Under the pieces are notes generated by a model. The model was not told the origin of the DNA. It saw only the letters and a list, made by a program, of their open reading frames with translations, and did no database searches. Made by a program: the position numbers and the translations under genes. DNA of 64,000 nt, taken from positions 558,001-622,000 of the forward strand of contig NZ_BMYU01000002.1 of the NCBI RefSeq assembly GCF_014652435.1, written 5' to 3'. Positions 62,279 through 64,000 of the stretch are shown piece by piece; within the stretch, counting starts at the first letter, position 1, and every line of letters begins with the position of its first letter. The DNA is from Cognatundibacterium squillarum. Lineage in GTDB: Bacteria; Pseudomonadota; Gammaproteobacteria; Burkholderiales; Burkholderiaceae_D.

Positions 62279-62578
62279 GCTGAATTCTCCTTATGTAAAA
62301 ACGCGATTGTGATGCTTTTGACATATCTGTTACAAATCAAACGGAATGAACGGCAGGCATTCCCGTCGTATGTTGCTGAATCTCGCTTTACGGCGTCTAT
62401 TCATGTCGCATAAACGCCGGAAGCAAGTCTGCAGATTCCGCTGCGCAACATTTGGGCGGGTGCTGCAGAAGCCATGTTTCCTGATACGGAGCAAGAAATC
62501 CGTGGATTTGTGAAAATGCGATTGATAATGATTCTCATTTGCGATAATATCGTCGTGACCTCTTGAAAAGACCTGACG
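62279..62578. other. Divergent intergenic region before the siderophore gene
   Basis: 300 bp without a gene. It contains a Fur box (62524-62542), probably within the siderophore promoter, and presumably the promoter of paralogue B. Confidence 0.6.
62524..62542 (+). promoter_or_regulatory. Fur box
   Basis: GATAATGATTCTCATTTGC matches the GATAATGATAATCATTATC consensus at 14 of 19 positions and is extended by GATAAT just after. It lies 37 bp before the siderophore synthetase start, so repression by iron-loaded Fur is expected. Confidence 0.8.
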
Positions 62579-64000
62579 ATGAATGCAATGACTCCCCTTC
62601 GCCATTTCACTCAGCAAGATGCTGAAATGACACAAGTCTGGCGCGATGCCGCCGTGTGTCAGCACAGGAGCGTAGCCAGAACCTTACAAGCCTTGCTGCG
62701 TGAAGGTTTACTGGACCCGTCGCGTCTGATTTGCGATCACCAATTGAGCTGGTATCCGCTCGGCTTTGAACAGCACAAGCTGCGCATCGAAGGTTTGCAA
62801 AGCCATAGCGCAGGTGCCTGGAGCCTGTACGGTGCAGTCACGCTGTACCGCCATGATCAGCCGGTACGTGCGTTGCACAGTGGCAGCGACTTACTGAAAG
62901 CGGTTGCGCCAGCCTTAGCAGTGGCGATCAATCCGGCAGATCTGGAACGCCTCAGCAATGAGCTGGATAACAGCGTGCACAATGACTTGCAGTGTCTTAC
63001 CTTCCGCCATCAATGGCGCCACGCACTGCGCGCCCGCTTCCGTTCGTATGGAGACACTTTCATCGCTGCCCTGCGCCATCAGCAGGAAGAACACAGTGCC
63101 TTGTTACTGGAGCAATGGGCTTCTAACACACATCCGGTTGATCCGGCTTTTGCAAGCACAGACGGCCTCAGCGATGAAGAACGCAGAGCGTATTCACCGG
63201 AATTTCATCCCGTGCTGCAGTTAACAGTCATTGCCGTGCGCAAATCCTATCTGTACGTGGCGGACGGTATGGGCGTGCAGGATTATCTGCAATGGTTTCG
63301 CCATCATTATCCAGATGCTGTTCTGCAATGGCGTCAGTCCTTACAAAAACGTGATATGCCGCTGAATGACTGGTATCCGCTGCCGGTGCATCCGTTTCAG
63401 TTGCAATATGTGCTGCCGGAAAAATTTGCAGCAGAAATCCTGCGCGGCGACATCGTATTGCTGGATGATGTCAGTATCGCGACTGCACCGACCATGTCCT
63501 TCCGCACCCTCTGCACGCTGAATGATGCGGACGCGCCGCATATCAAATTGCCGGTCAGCTTACGCCTGACCAGTCTGCAGCATACGGTTTCTCCGACCTC
63601 AGTCGTGATGGGGCCGCGTATCAGCCAGTTACTGCGTCAGATTCTGCAGCGTGAAGCCGGTTTTGCGCATACGCTGGAGATTGCGGCAGAAATCACCGGT
63701 GCCTGCTTTATCGATGCGGATGATGACAAGGCACGTCATTTGTCGGTGCTGTACCGCAGTAATCCGGGCATGCGCCTTGAAGACGGCCTGTTCGCGCTGC
63801 CGGTTGCCTGTCTGTATGCGGATTCTCCGTTCGACGGCGAACCGCTGATCTGTGAACTGATACGCCTGTCCTGCGGCGAGGGTGCGCAGGCAGTACTGGA
63901 CTATTTCCGGCAATACAGCCGCGTAGTGCTGACAGCCTGCCTGTCTGCCTATCTGCTGTACGGCATTGCATTTGAAGCCCATCAGCAAAACAGTTATCTG
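62579..64000 (+). CDS. IucA/IucC-type siderophore synthetase (partial)
   Basis: 474 codons to the window edge, with no stop, so the C-terminus is missing. It is an NRPS-independent siderophore synthetase, which joins citrate or a related carboxylate to an amine or alcohol. The N-terminal half shows QALLREGLLDPSRLICDH and FEQHKLRIEGLQSHSAGAW; the ATP-binding core has LPVHPFQLQYVLPEKF, then ATAPTMSFRTLCTL and IKLPVSLRLTS. These match family conserved blocks (HPxQ and the TxSxRT region). ATG at 62579, with a second in-frame ATG at 62588. A Fur box lies upstream. More siderophore genes probably follow. Confidence 0.92.
   Translation, partial: MNAMTPLRHFTQQDAEMTQVWRDAAVCQHRSVARTLQALLREGLLDPSRLICDHQLSWYPLGFEQHKLRIEGLQSHSAGAWSLYGAVTLYRHDQPVRALHSGSDLLKAVAPALAVAINPADLERLSNELDNSVHNDLQCLTFRHQWRHALRARFRSYGDTFIAALRHQQEEHSALLLEQWASNTHPVDPAFASTDGLSDEERRAYSPEFHPVLQLTVIAVRKSYLYVADGMGVQDYLQWFRHHYPDAVLQWRQSLQKRDMPLNDWYPLPVHPFQLQYVLPEKFAAEILRGDIVLLDDVSIATAPTMSFRTLCTLNDADAPHIKLPVSLRLTSLQHTVSPTSVVMGPRISQLLRQILQREAGFAHTLEIAAEITGACFIDADDDKARHLSVLYRSNPGMRLEDGLFALPVACLYADSPFDGEPLICELIRLSCGEGAQAVLDYFRQYSRVVLTACLSAYLLYGIAFEAHQQNSYL

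Overview
The window looks like chromosome from a betaproteobacterium, most likely Burkholderiales and perhaps an Oxalobacteraceae-like genus. The evidence is moderate GC content, an 86-residue IF-1 of the type found as an extra copy in Betaproteobacteria, a quinol-dependent NO reductase, class III alcohol dehydrogenase with S-formylglutathione hydrolase, and many c-di-GMP enzymes. The genus is an inference. I found no rRNA, tRNA or CRISPR array.

Layout. 0-8.2 kb: norB with a DUF2249 gene, a histidine kinase/HD-GYP response regulator pair, an AraC regulator, a PEBP-family secreted protein and an XRE regulator. 8.4-15.7 kb: a tightly packed seven-gene biosynthetic operon (ketoacyl synthase III, metallo-hydrolase, adenylate-forming enzyme, SDR, two glycosyltransferases, one unknown), divergent from the XRE regulator. 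15.9-18.7 kb: infA, a cold-shock gene and hmp, with a candidate structured RNA before hmp. 18.9-28.4 kb: a CAP lipoprotein, HD-GYP, a Cache protein, a PLP dehydratase, a solitary solute-binding protein beside a GGDEF-EAL protein, a chemoreceptor remnant, and an AraC/GyrI pair. 28.5-34.9 kb: frmAB, a tandem duplication of a membrane-protein gene, and an AT-rich orphan. 35.2-42.0 kb: an esterase, a second solute-binding protein with a diguanylate cyclase, hpf, a TerB-like gene, a DUF2062 gene and a NhaR-like regulator. 42.2-48.8 kb: a secreted-protein operon (phospholipase C-like, parvulin, small secreted protein), an acyltransferase, two orphan genes and a decayed IS5-type element. 49.1-56.5 kb: a five-gene SWIM / DUF5691 / MoxR ATPase / DUF5682 / VWA operon resembling the E. 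coli yeh locus. 56.8-64 kb: a hypothetical gene, an ADP-ribosyltransferase-like protein, a DUF695-RraB protein, a chemoreceptor, two paralogous membrane proteins and the start of a Fur-controlled siderophore synthetase.

The strongest signal not explained by genes is a family of eight dispersed intergenic repeats of about 83 bp. Each is bounded by imperfect direct repeats and has a conserved GC-rich core. Six are in + orientation and two in -. Four lie between convergent gene ends, and one precedes each half of the tandem duplication.

Functional themes: nitric oxide and formaldehyde detoxification (norB, hmp, frmAB); c-di-GMP signalling in which solitary periplasmic binding proteins sit next to cyclases or phosphodiesterases; and two multi-gene systems with no experimentally defined product or activity that I know of, the seven-gene operon and the MoxR/VWA operon.
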